Under the pieces are notes generated by a model. It was not told the DNA's origin, did not search any database, and was given only the letters and a program-made list of their open reading frames with translations. From positions 220,957,001 through 221,021,000 of the forward strand of contig JAUMIR010000004.1 of assembly GCA_030847615.1 (NCBI GenBank): a DNA stretch of 64,000 nt. Reading direction: 5' to 3'. The DNA comes from Gambelia wislizenii. Lineage: Eukaryota; Chordata; Lepidosauria; Squamata; Crotaphytidae. This document shows positions 47,801 through 59,800 of this stretch, one piece after another (position 1 is the stretch's first letter; every line of letters starts with the position of its first letter). The position numbers were made by a program, and so were the translations under genes.

Positions 47801-50800
47801 CATGGATGATTTTGCCAGAGGGACGGCGTCATTTGAAATGGAGTCCCTGCTGCGTGGCAGCGCTGAAGCTCTCCCAGAAGCATCTAGCATGGTAAGACGT
47901 GTCTGAAAATGTCCATGGTCTCTTGGTGGTTCCCTGAGGGGAAAACAAAGACCCTAATGTATAGGATTTTACCCTTAATAAAGTAGCTTCTCCATATTTA
48001 CCTGATCTTGTATATAAACTGTTCAAAGAACCTGAAATTTTCAGCGTTGACCTGTTTGGCACAATAATTGGGGTGGTGGTGGTTTTGAATGAGCAGTTCT
48101 GAAATGTAAAATAACTTGCAAATGCATTGAAATGGGAGCAGGCTAGTATTAGTCTGCCAGGTGAACGAAACTAATTAGATGGTTAACATTATTGTAAGGA
48201 AATACTATATAAGAAGTACATAGTCTAGGGAAGATGAATGGTATAAAGACATGAAATCATCCATCTCCTTAACACTGATGTAGAATGGCTAGATGCAGAA
48301 AGGGACACAACTCCTGCATTTTGGGTTCATTGTGTAGAAGGGGTGCTTTCAGCAGGTGTAGCTTACTTTTGAACAGACTTATATAGGTTTGCAGTCTTAC
48401 TAATTTGCAACCAATATGTAAATTAAGTTTACCCTAAGTTCCATTGATTTATTCTAAGAGTGACTAAGTCTGCATCCATCATACAGTCTTTGTAAATTCA
48501 TGCTTTTGCTAGTTCCTCCACTGGCTAAAGTCACATGCATTACAAAGCTTAGGGGTATGCATCCCAGCCTGTACAAAGGCTGTCTGCCTTTTCTCACACC
48601 TAGTCTGTGCTGATAATATAGCTGGTGATTTTGCAGGCAGCTCTGCTTTTGCTGACACAAACGCTCCCTGTTCCCCTTATCTGCACATTCCATAGTCTGC
48701 AGCCTTAGATACTTCATTCTGACATAAACCTACAGGGTTAACCCATTTGTCATTCTGAGTCCTATAAGGAAATCTATCCCTCCTGGCTTATACAGGAGTG
48801 GGGAGCATGTGTTCCTCCAGATGTTGAAGTTCAATCCCCTTCATCCATCTCCAGTGGCTGTGTTGGCAGTGACTGATGGAAGTTGCACTCCAACAATATC
48901 TGGTGGGCCTACCATAAAATATAGGCATAATCTGGAGGTATCTCTACTGTGTAAATGTCCCCCCAACCTGTTTTGGTTGCTTTTCTTTACATTGTTCCTG
49001 CCTGTTCATTTCAGCTGAAGACCATGCGCAGAGAAGATTATCAGCGTGTCATAGCTGATCTGGAGATCCATTATCAGGAATTCATCAGGAACAGCCAAGG
49101 CTCAGAGATGTTTGGTGATGATGAGAAGAGGAAAATCCAAACTCAGTTCACAGATGCTCAGAAGCACTACCAGACCTTGGTCATCCAGCTGCCAGGTCAA
49201 CAGCAACAAGTACAACGTCCACAGCCACAATCTCCACAAAGTGAGTTCACTGTAGTATGTAGATAAGCTAGTAGCAGTACCAGGTGTTTTACAGTGTGGT
49301 CATGGAAGGCTTGCACAACATGTGTGACTCTGCTGAGCTGAACCCAGCCCAGCTCCTTTTTTTCCTTAGCTTTTTTCTGTCTGTGGGAGGATTGACAAGA
49401 ACCAGATGCACCATAATAGATCATTAAGGGGCAGCATTCAGCTCAAGGAGTTGCCAGTTGGCCTTTTACACTGTCAGTATCCCACAGCCAAAATGGCTTG
49501 CTGCACCAGCTAGTTTAGGAATTCTGGGAGCTGTAGTCCAAAAACAAGGATTTCTCCTTTGCTCTGATCCAGCTTGGCATGACATAGCTTGTGCAGACTT
49601 CTGCTTCACAAAGGAAGAGAAAGAAAGTAAAATATTCCACATGGAAAGCAAGACCTAACAAAGAAGTTCTTGATGACTGGTTTTTATGCAGTCCTGCAGA
49701 TAATTGGAGACTGCCAGCTACTGGCAAACACTTTTTAATTTTGTGGAGCTGTGTCTGGTATATGTCTAATCCTTTTCACTGCATGTTCTTTGCCAGGTAT
49801 TAGGAAAGGAGAGATGAAGGTATGCTTATTTAGCATTTGAGGAGAGCCACCTTAGAATAGTGGTTTGAGTGTTGGATAAGGACTCTGCAAAACCAAGATT
49901 TGAATCCCTCTCTCGGCCATGGAAATCCAGTGGGTCCAGTGGGCAAATTCCCTTCTCTTGGCCTTTGAGGAAGGCAATAGCAAACCTCTTCTGAACAAAT
50001 CATGCCAAGAAAGGCCATGAGAAGGTCTTCTTAGGGCTGCCATAACTCAGAAATGACTTGAATGCACACACCAACAACAAACAAGCCTGTTCCAGGTGCT
50101 GTGCCCAGAGCATACTCTTAGTCATGATGCTATTCTTCCTCTATTCACACGGTTTCATTTAATCAAACTTGAATGATGATCCAGTGTATCATCTATTAGT
50201 TCAGGGTCAGGCAGAAAGTAGATTGGGAACTATTGGTAGGTCTTTGAAGTAGACCAGATTTTGCACTATTGATTGTTTAACAATCAAATTACTCTGCCCC
50301 CTCCCAAATGACTTGCTGAAATTAGGGGGATGTGAAGTGGATGTTTGTGGGAAGGACTGAGATCTGAATCCAGTGCAAGTACTCCAGACAAATTCCTGGA
50401 CTCAGATTTTTAAAAATTCTTTGTGTTTGTCATTTGTATCAGGTCCTGGTTGTTAGACTTTGGGGTTCTCCTAAAAAAAACCCTGCAGACCTTGAAGCCT
50501 CTCCAACTGGGTCTAACATAACAGCCTATCTCTTCCTCCCTATACCCCAGTTGTGCAGACTGAAGTGACTCATTTGGGTTCTGCCAATCAAGTTCAGATT
50601 CCAGACCGGTCCTACCAGGAGAAGCAGGAGGCCTGGTTGCTCATGGAGCTGCAGAAGCTTCGGCGCCAGATTGAAAACTGTGAGCTGCGAATGGCGCAGC
50701 GGACACCCCTCCAGCTGGACCAAGGGGCCTCTCACAATTTGTCCATGAGAATCAGTGAATTAGAGGTATGCACGAATTACACTGAACAGACAGGATATGT

Positions 50801-53800
50801 TGCACATGATTCAGTTTGACGAAACCCAAAACATTCTTGAGTTCCCCCTCTTCTTCCTTTTATATAATTCTTCAGGAGCAGTCAAATAAAAGAACAAAGC
50901 TGATGGCACATACGGCCCACTTCCAGAACTTAAGCAAGTTTCTTGTTTTGGATCATAGCTCCTAGAATCCCACTGGCTGTGCTGGCTGGGAAGTTCTGGG
51001 AGTTGTGTTCCAAAACAAGTAACTTTTCTAAGCTCTCCCTGTCTGTTGTACAGTGTGGTCATAGCATAGCTTTCCTTTATATACATCACAGCAGTTACAG
51101 CAGCACCATCAGGGGTGGGACTATACTGTAGTTTATTGCAGAAAGTCCCAAGTTCATTTCCATGCATTTCCTGTTTGAAAACGATCAGGTAGCAAGTGAT
51201 GTTTTGCTCAGTTGCATAGAGACAAATAGTGTAACAAATATCAAATAATATTGTAATTAGAGCTATACAGTTGCTCCTCCACATTCGTGACTTTCACATT
51301 TGCGGTTTTGATTATTCGCAGAAGGCTGCCTCCCCCCCCACTGCTCAACACCCCCTCCCTTCCCAAGGTAGCAAAGGGCTTAGCCCGTTGCTGCCTTGGG
51401 AAGGGGGGTGGGAAGCAGCTGGCTCGCTGCCTCTGCGCCCCACTCCCTTCCCAAGCCCTTCCTCAGAAGCCTTGGGAAGGGGGGGTGCCTTGGGAAGGGG
51501 GGGTGGGAAGCAGCTGGGGCGCTGCCTCTGCGCCCCACTCACTTCCCAAGGCAGCGAAGGGCTTCTGAGGAAGCCCTTCGGTGCCTTGGAAAGGGGGTGG
51601 GTCGGAAGCAGCTGGCCCGCAAGCTCATATCTTATTCATGGTTTTTTCACATTTGCGGGGGTTGTCTGCCCCTAACCCCCGTGAATGTGAAGGGATGACT
51701 GTAATTGTACTCTGTACTACTATAAAAAAAAGTACCAAGAAGAGGTGAATTAGGACCCGTCCAGACAGACTGGAAAAACCAGAAAGTCCCTCGTGTTTTG
51801 TTCCTGTCCTTTCCAATTTTGTGAGGCTGGGGCATGTGTGTGTGAGAGAGAGATCTGAATGACACTTTCAACCTTCTGAAGGATTCCCAGGAAACTCCTA
51901 GCACTTACAAGGACTTTTTATTTCCACTTTCCAGGTCAGTTTAAATTAAACTAGTATTTCCTAAAAATGAAATATACACACATAGCAGTGTGTTTTTGTT
52001 ATCCCAGAGCTAGCTAAGATGGCCATTGCCAAGGAATATAGACAAAAACGAAGGAAAGAGGAATTCTAACAACAAAAGAATATGATCCCAAGGATTAACT
52101 AATATAATATTGTTAAAACACTTTAACACTTTGACTATAACGCCTGAATAATAATTAAAAAGGGATTTCATGGAAATTGGTGAAAGTCAGTTTCTGAAAT
52201 GTTGCCTAAGTCTAGATGTGCACATGATCAGTGAGAGCGGGAGGAGGAAGGACATGAGGGAGAGGCGAATGAGGGAAATTCAGGATATTTCAAGAAAGAG
52301 TTTGGATGCAAAACCGTGAATATACAGGTAAAATCAAAGCAAAAAGAATGGGAAAGTTTTGATACTTACAGGGACGTTTTTCCTTTCTGAATAAGTGCTT
52401 ATGTGAGCTCTTTGAAAGATTTTGAATTAAGCAAACGTGCTTATTTTGCTTAATCCATTTATGCTCATGCAACAAACAGGACAAAGAGGCTCTATGGTAC
52501 AATGGAGCCCCATCCCCTGATGATTACTAGGAGGTTGTATTCAGCCCCTCTTCCTTTTTATAGTTTCATTTCATCCACACATTCTCAAGCACTAGCTTTT
52601 TAGAGTCATAAGGGCTAGGAACTTAATTTTTACTTTAAAAAAATATCAGATTTGTACCATCCTTTTCACCTCCAAAATGGAAATCATAGTTGGAATTCTA
52701 GCTGACGCCAGATCTGCTTTTCCTTGGCCCTCGCGCAAAATGTGTGCAAAGCCTGATGGTACAGTGCGGGGGGGGGGGGAGAAACCCTTTTGGATGTACT
52801 TCCTAAGAGACAACCAGATTATCAGCATTTTTGGGGGCGGGGAGAATGCTGAAATGCCCACGATGGGTTCAGTGTCTCTTAGAATGAATGCAACATTACT
52901 GTGCTAAGGAGATTTGGTCTCTGAAGGTAATCAGTTTCAGTAAGAGGAAAGGTGATTTTTTTCTGTTGTTTTTGGTTCTCACTCTCGCTCTCTGTATCCA
53001 AAAAATCACAGCAATGCTGGATCATCTAGTCCATGATTTTGTTTCAAACAGCACCCACCTGATGCTCCTGGATATTCACAAGCAGACATTGAAAGTAATG
53101 CCCCTCTAGAATTGTTGCTTTTTCCTAGCCTCTGATAGTCAGAATTATGCTGCTTCTCTATAGAGACATTTCACGTGGCTATTGTAGCAGCCATTTCTTA
53201 ACAGGATGGAATAAAAAATGCCTTAAAGGACATCTTGATGTGAGATGGTTATGCATATTTCCACATGGCGCTACCATTGAAAAGGCTCTGTCCCTCTTCC
53301 TTACCCATCCTTTTTGGTAGACAGAGAGGTGGGGATTTTGTTCATCTTTAAATTCAGGTAGATTTTAAGGCACAGGTGGTGAACTTGTGCCCCTCTAGAC
53401 ATTGTTGGACTACAGATTTCAGCCTCACTAACCATTGCTATGCCAGCTGGGGTTGATGAGAGCTGAAGCCGAACACCACTTGCGGGTCATAGTTTCCATC
53501 CTGCTTTAAGGTACTCCTTTAGATAACCTGGTTTCAAAATACATATCAGAGATAAGATTAGTTTGATAGGCCTTCATATCCATGTTACCAAAATACCATA
53601 AAAATCAGCAGATTCCCTTCTCCCCTTCAGATTACTTTTATATTTTGCAGTCACAATTCCATAGGCTTCAATGACAGCCTTCCTTCATGGATGTTGGATC
53701 TGGAGCTCTGTTTGTTTCAGTATGTTTGCAGGGAAGCTGATGGAAGACACTTTCAGTATTGTAATGAAATTCATTTGAGTCTAAGGAAGAACATGTCAGC

Positions 53801-56800
53801 TGAATAGGAGGAGGAAGCCTAGTTGCATATCCATAATTGAATTAAGTATAGACACAAGCTATATCTCTCTTGAAAAAGTAACTGAAACTAGAGCTTGGAA
53901 AAGTTACATTTTGGGACCCCAGAAAATCCAGAAATGGATTTTTTTCCCAAGCTATGAAATAAATATTTTGCAGGAAAAGATGGACCATGCATCAATTGGA
54001 GGTTATTCATCTGGTTATTAAAAATGTGAGTAGGTTAAAATATCTGTCTTACTTTTCTCAGGGGGTACAAAAGGAATCCCAGGCAATGGCAGATGCTCTC
54101 AACAGGCAGAATGATTATCTTCCCAGTTTCAGAGGCTCCGAAAAGTATATCTATTTGCAGTCCGAAATCAGTGCTTTGTTTCAGAAGCTGGAAAATATTA
54201 ATGCAGTCTCTGCTGGTTATTTAGACAGGTAAGGGACTAGACAAGTGTTTCTATGGTATGTTTACTGATTAACCAGTTTCTAGAAATGTGCTTTTATTTA
54301 ATAAAGAGTATATTTTGAGAGGATTTAAATTCTGTATTGGTTTTAGGGGTCTTAATAGTGTAAAGCGAAGTTAACACAAATTCTGCAGGAGACCTAAACT
54401 CTTCAATAAAATAACCATGCAAAACAGCTATTGTTTATGTAGTTTTCCCAGTTTCCTATACAAACAACCTGGTTTGCAGCAATGGACTCAGATTCTCTCA
54501 CTACTTCAGACTGGAATTTTGTTTTGCTGCTGATGTTCTTTACCACCACTCCACTTTCTGGATGCCATAGCTACACTATTGAGCAAAGCCAGTATTGAGC
54601 TAGTATTAGCTATTACAGCTTCTGTAAAGGAATTTAAATTTTACAAAAACAACCCATCCTGCCATAAATTTTCAAATTTCAAGGCCAGACATTGAATCCA
54701 TAGAGTTCTCAGCTAGCAAATATTCTCAACTGCTATGCTGCACTGGCCAGTTTCACTACTGTTTTACCTAAGAATTGGCTACTTATTCTTCCCCCTCTCG
54801 CCATCAATTCCTCCTGTATACAGAAAAAGATCAGCAAAATTGCAGATCTTTGTTAAATGGCCAGTGTGGTGAAGTAATATGGTTGGGGTGGACCCAAATC
54901 TTGGAAATTTTTGGTGTTAACTTTCAATGTTTGGATAATAACTTGGGAGTTGTTCTCCAAAAATATAACTTTTCTAAGCTTGGGCTGGACCATACTGTAT
55001 TTATATCACTGTGTCCTTAATGCATTTCCTTGATTGTACTGTAGTTACCTTGCAATGTAACCTTATTCACCTTTATTTTGAAAAGTTAATCTAATTCTGG
55101 TCAGTAAGGGTTGTGTGTATATTTGTGCCTTCAAGTTACCTCTCAACTTATGGTGATTCCATGAATTTCATAGGGTTTTCTTAGGAAAAGGTGCTTTTGC
55201 CAGCTTCTTCCTCTGAAATGTAGCGTACAGCATCTGGTATTCTTTGGCGGTCCAGCAAATCTTGGCAGTCCAAGTACTAACCAGGGTTGACCCTGCTTAG
55301 CTTCCAAGATGAGACAGGATCTGGTGCCTTTAGAGTATTTAGGCCCTCATCAGTGCAGGTTACTTCTACATAAGTCTGCATAAGATTGTACTGTTGTTGT
55401 TTTTTTAGCATATTCAGACCCCCGTATCTGCAGGGGTTCGGTTCCCGGACTTACCGTGGATACCGGAAACCACGGAAAACAGTGAGCCCTATTAAAATAA
55501 AGGAATTCCGGTAAAAACATACCATAGACTTGCTTTGGAGGACCTAGAAGATGCCTGGAGAAGACACCTCTCTAGGCATTTTCCAGCTCAACTCTATGGT
55601 ATGTGTCCGTATTTTGTGGCATGTGGATAACTGAAACTGCAGATACTTGTTCCGCTGGTACAAGTGTCTGACTGTATGCCATATTGTGAGAGTTTTGACC
55701 GTGCAAGAAAAACTTAGCTTAGGGATGGGTGAGTAAAACAAACAATCATTTCCTAAACTGGAGGCTTGATTTTTTTGTTTTTGTTTAAATGGCATTGTTT
55801 TGCTATAGCTTGAATGCACTGAGATCGCTGCTTCAGGCCATTCTCCAAACTGATGATGTGATACGAGTGTTTGAAGTCAGGCTCACTGAAGAGGACACCC
55901 TTTCTTTGGATCCAGACAAAGTGGAAGCTTATCGTGCCAGCTTAAAGGTAAGTGAAAGAGCTTTTTTTTTTAATTGGTGAAGGAACTATGAACCAGTTAC
56001 TCACGTTGACTGTGTTCACCCAAAACAATAAGGCAGAACTCATGAAAATCCTGGTGTGTGCTGCCAATTCACTTCTGCTTGTCTCCTGTAGTCTTCAAAG
56101 TGGCTACAGCAGGAGTGGGGAATGTGTGGCTCTCTAGATGTTCTTGGACTGCAACTCCCATCAGCTTTTACCACTGACAGTGCTGGCTTATGGGAGCTGC
56201 AGTCTCATTGTGCAATCTGGTGGGCCATGTGTTCCCCCTCCCCAAGCGACAGTAATCAGGATAGAGATACCACCTAAAGATTCCACACGAAAAGAGATTC
56301 TGCTTAAACACTAAGAAGAACCTCTTTTCTGTAAGAGCTCTTCAACAGTGGGATGACTGCCTTGTAGAGGGGTGGACCCTCCATATTCGGAGATCTTTAA
56401 ACAGAGCTTGGATGGACATATTTCAGGAGTGCTGCAGTTGTGTATTCCTGCATGGCAAGTGGTTGGACTAGCAGGCCCTTGTGGCCCCTTCCAATTTCTA
56501 GATTATATTATTCTATGGTTCTAACATGTAGCTAAAGAGGGACTCTGGCTTGTTATCTTAAACAAGTTAGAAACTGGAAGCCAACTTCAAACCCTGGGAA
56601 CAACAAACTAACCCGTCCCCTCAGTTTTTCTTTCCCCCCTTTTTTGCTGGTTCTTGTAGCCATTCCTGACAGCAGAAGCAGCCAAGTGGGAGCTGTTGGG
56701 CATCACACACTAGCACACTGGCTTTCATTGTGTTAAAAACTGGCTAATGATCTTTCAAATACATAAAAAGAAAATGTTTAATGTACATAAAAATCCAAGT

Positions 56801-59800
56801 GTGGAAGATACTAACCAATTTTTTTTTAAAGTGAAATGTTACCATTCATGTTTCAGACATAATTCCCCAAATAAATCCTGCTTCAATAAGGGAAAAAAAT
56901 GTATGTTTTCACTGCCTTCTCTGGATTTTACCAATTCTTATTATGTGTGATCACATATAAGACAAGTTGCTCTTTATTAAACCATGCAGAGATTTAGAAT
57001 ATACAGTTATCCCTTTATATTTGCTGGGGTTAGGTTCCAGGACCCCCCATGGATACCAAACTCCATGAATACGCAAGTCCCATTATATGCAATGGCACAG
57101 CAAAATGGTGTCCCTTATAGAAGATGGCAAAATCAAGGTTTGCTTTTTGGATTATTATTTTTTAAAGAATATTTTCAAGCCGTGAATACTTAAATCTGGG
57201 GATACCAAATCCATGGATACAGAGGGACAACTGTAAATGTTGAATTATTATTTGTGATTGTGCATGTTTATTTTTCTAGAAAATGAAAACAGACCTTAGC
57301 ATGAAGAAATCACTGCTCAGCACCTTGGATGCAGAACTGCAGAAGGCCCTCCAGGTTCATTCCCAATCATCCCAGTCATATGCTCTGTATGATTTAGATC
57401 TTGGAAAGTACACAGACAAAGTCAGCCAACTGACAGACCGTTGGCAAAGGGTGGAGAAGCAAATAGATGACAGGTTTGTTGACGTTTCCCAATCCTCTTC
57501 TCCTGCTGTCATTGTTCTATAGTGAAATACAATCTCCACTGTGAATCAAGCACTCGTGAGTCCTAGTAGCCTTATTGCAGAGAGCAAGAATATACGATTT
57601 GTGACCCTTCAGATGTTGGACTGCAACTCCCAACATGCCTCACCTTTGACTATCCAGGCTAGGCCTGATGGGAGGTGCAATCAAACATCATCTGAAGGGG
57701 GTAAATCTGCTCATCCTATTGTTTCAATAGAATTTCTGCAAAAGTGACTTTATGGGCTGCTTTCTAACTGAACATTGGCAACCTAAATTTATTCATGTTA
57801 AATTCCCCCAGAATCATACTTGAGCTGAGCTGTGAGAGCTTTGATCACTCTAGCTGAAAATATGCAGGAAGCTTATAGCTGCATCTATTGAGGGCCCAGT
57901 TTATGTATCACACTTAGAAAGGGGGTTTATGCAGAACATGGGGAGCGGGGGCTTTTCAACTGAAAATGCTTTATAAAGAAAATACACTTTGAGAAGCAGG
58001 TTGCAAGTGAATATGTTTTCTAGATGTCATGCACATTTGTATACAGTGAAGCTTTTCCATTATGAAGAGTTTAACCTGCAAGCTGAAGGCTCCTCAGAGG
58101 AGCAAAATGGATGTCTCTTTTTCTTTGGCAGAGGCTATAGCTCAGTGCTAGAGCTCATGTTTTGCATGTAAATCCTGGAAAGAATTCCTGGCATCTTCAT
58201 TCCAGAAAGGAGGCCTTACATCTTACCTTTCTGCTGGTAGTCATCATAGGTAGAACTAAATTGATCAGTGGCCCACATCAATATACAGTAAAAACAACAA
58301 CAAGAACAACAGCTTAATGTTCTGGTGCATGTCTTTTAGGTCTTGGGATTTAGAAAAACAGGTGAAGCAGCTGAGAACCTACCGAGAAATCTACCAGAGT
58401 CTGAACAAATGGATTGGTGATGCCAAGCGCCGGCAGGACACTATTGAAAGCATGAAGTTGGGAGATGTTAGCACTGTCATGAGATATTTGCAGGAACAAA
58501 AGGTATTATGGTTTTGTACTAAGTACTCCAAAGTAGTTTCCAGAGTTAACCAGCATATAGGGTGGCATCCTGTTCAGATTACAGCATTGTAACTGCCTAA
58601 CAGGATGCCACCCCATATGCTGATTTACAATCCTGTAACTGTTTTATATTCACATCTGTGATTGTGCTACCATTGTCATAACTACAAATGCCCTTGAAAT
58701 TCACCTAAAAGCCAGTCAGGCATCCTGCGCAATGGAGTTCTGTGGTGCTGGTGAGTGGGACACTACGGGATGGCGTGACTAGCCCTTTCTTGCCAGCAAG
58801 CGATGGTGCAAGGAGCAGAAGCAAGACCCCCTGTGAGGTCCTGTCACAGCTCTTCATCAAGCTATCAATTGCTGGTGGGAGGGGGCTGGTCACATCATCC
58901 TGGAGTGCCCTTTTTGCCAAGGGTTCTCCCACCACAGAACTTCATTACTCAGTACAGCTGACTGGCTTTTAAGGTGGGTTTCAAGGGTTGGATGAGGGGA
59001 TGGAATATGGCTACTGTATTGTAACTATTCTTCTGATGTAGGATCGGAACCATAATCTGGAGTGGAAATCAAGCGATCCTCGAATGTTGTTTGACTGTAA
59101 CAGCCCTAGCTAGTAGTGAAGAATGGTGGGAGTTGCTATCCAACAATCTCTGAAGAGATGCATAATTCTCATTGCTGACACAGTCAGTGAAGACTTGGGT
59201 GTTAGGATCAGGCCAGAATCCCTATTGATGTCACAGTGGCTAAAGAAAGAGCTCAAGGTAGCTTTATGTCCCAAGTTCAAATCTTGATTCATTCAACAGT
59301 ACTTTTAGGGGGATCCAACTGAGTAAATGGACAGATACTTGCTAGTTTCCTGAACCAACAGGAATTTTGACTGCTGGGAATCTGATTAATATTCTTGTTT
59401 TTTTGGCAGAACTTACACAGTGAAATAACAAGCAAGCGAGACAGAGTAGAAGACGTGATCAAGAATGCAGAGGTGTGCTCAGCTGCAATCAAGGTACACG
59501 TTATTTTGAACACTTTCCCTTAAGAATTTATTTTTACTACAAGGGCTTAATCCTACAGGTTTCCTTCTTAATGCCAGGGTAAATCCCTCTGACCCTTCAT
59601 ACTCCGGTTTCTCAGTTACTGGCAAAGTGAAAGTTATAAAATGCAGATTCCATTGCTGGCTGATGTATTTCTGATAGATTATCCATAGCTGATCTAAAAA
59701 CCTTGTAATGCCCATTTTGAAAAGCACAAAGACCCATAATAGGTCAGTTAGCAAGATAGGTCTCTTTTGAGGGGAGGAAAATGCCCATGAAATCACTTAG

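Larger units (their letters stand above)
47046..49014 (+). other. DSP: DSP intron 13
   Basis: It contains a 341-bp near-perfect palindromic element (47574-47914) and a MITE (48793-48910). The remainder shows nothing nameable. Confidence 0.8.
50766..54061 (+). other. DSP: DSP intron 15 (3.3 kb)
   Basis: It contains two inverted-repeat MITEs (50929-51036, 53374-53512) and a GC-rich Tigger-like element (51268-51705). The stretches 51710-53370 and 53515-54050 show no gene or nameable repeat, apart from a poly-G run near 52768. Confidence 0.8.
54229..55808 (+). other. DSP: DSP intron 16
   Basis: It contains a degenerate MITE (about 54880-54985), a minus-strand 5S rRNA-headed SINE (55122-55372) and a Tigger-like element (55412-55680). 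Confidence 0.8.
55948..57279 (+). other. DSP: DSP intron 17
   Basis: It contains a MITE (56107-56245), a decayed CR1 tail (56262-56521) and a Tigger-like element (57001-57238). The stretch 56525-57000 is AT-rich with nothing nameable. Confidence 0.8.
57474..58339 (+). other. DSP: DSP intron 18
   Basis: It contains a MITE (57594-57710) and a decayed tRNA-headed SINE (58132-58290). Confidence 0.75.
58503..59409 (+). other. DSP: DSP intron 19
   Basis: It contains a short inverted repeat (58551-58622) and a foldback element (58702-58976). The remainder is unremarkable. Confidence 0.75.

Noticed and set aside
47571..47906. 111-codon open frame as a small gene
   Set aside because: It lies entirely within the palindromic element and reads through both arms, with a comparable open frame on the other strand.
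55222..55350. 5S rRNA gene on the minus strand
   Set aside because: The match is diverged and fused to a SINE body and tail.
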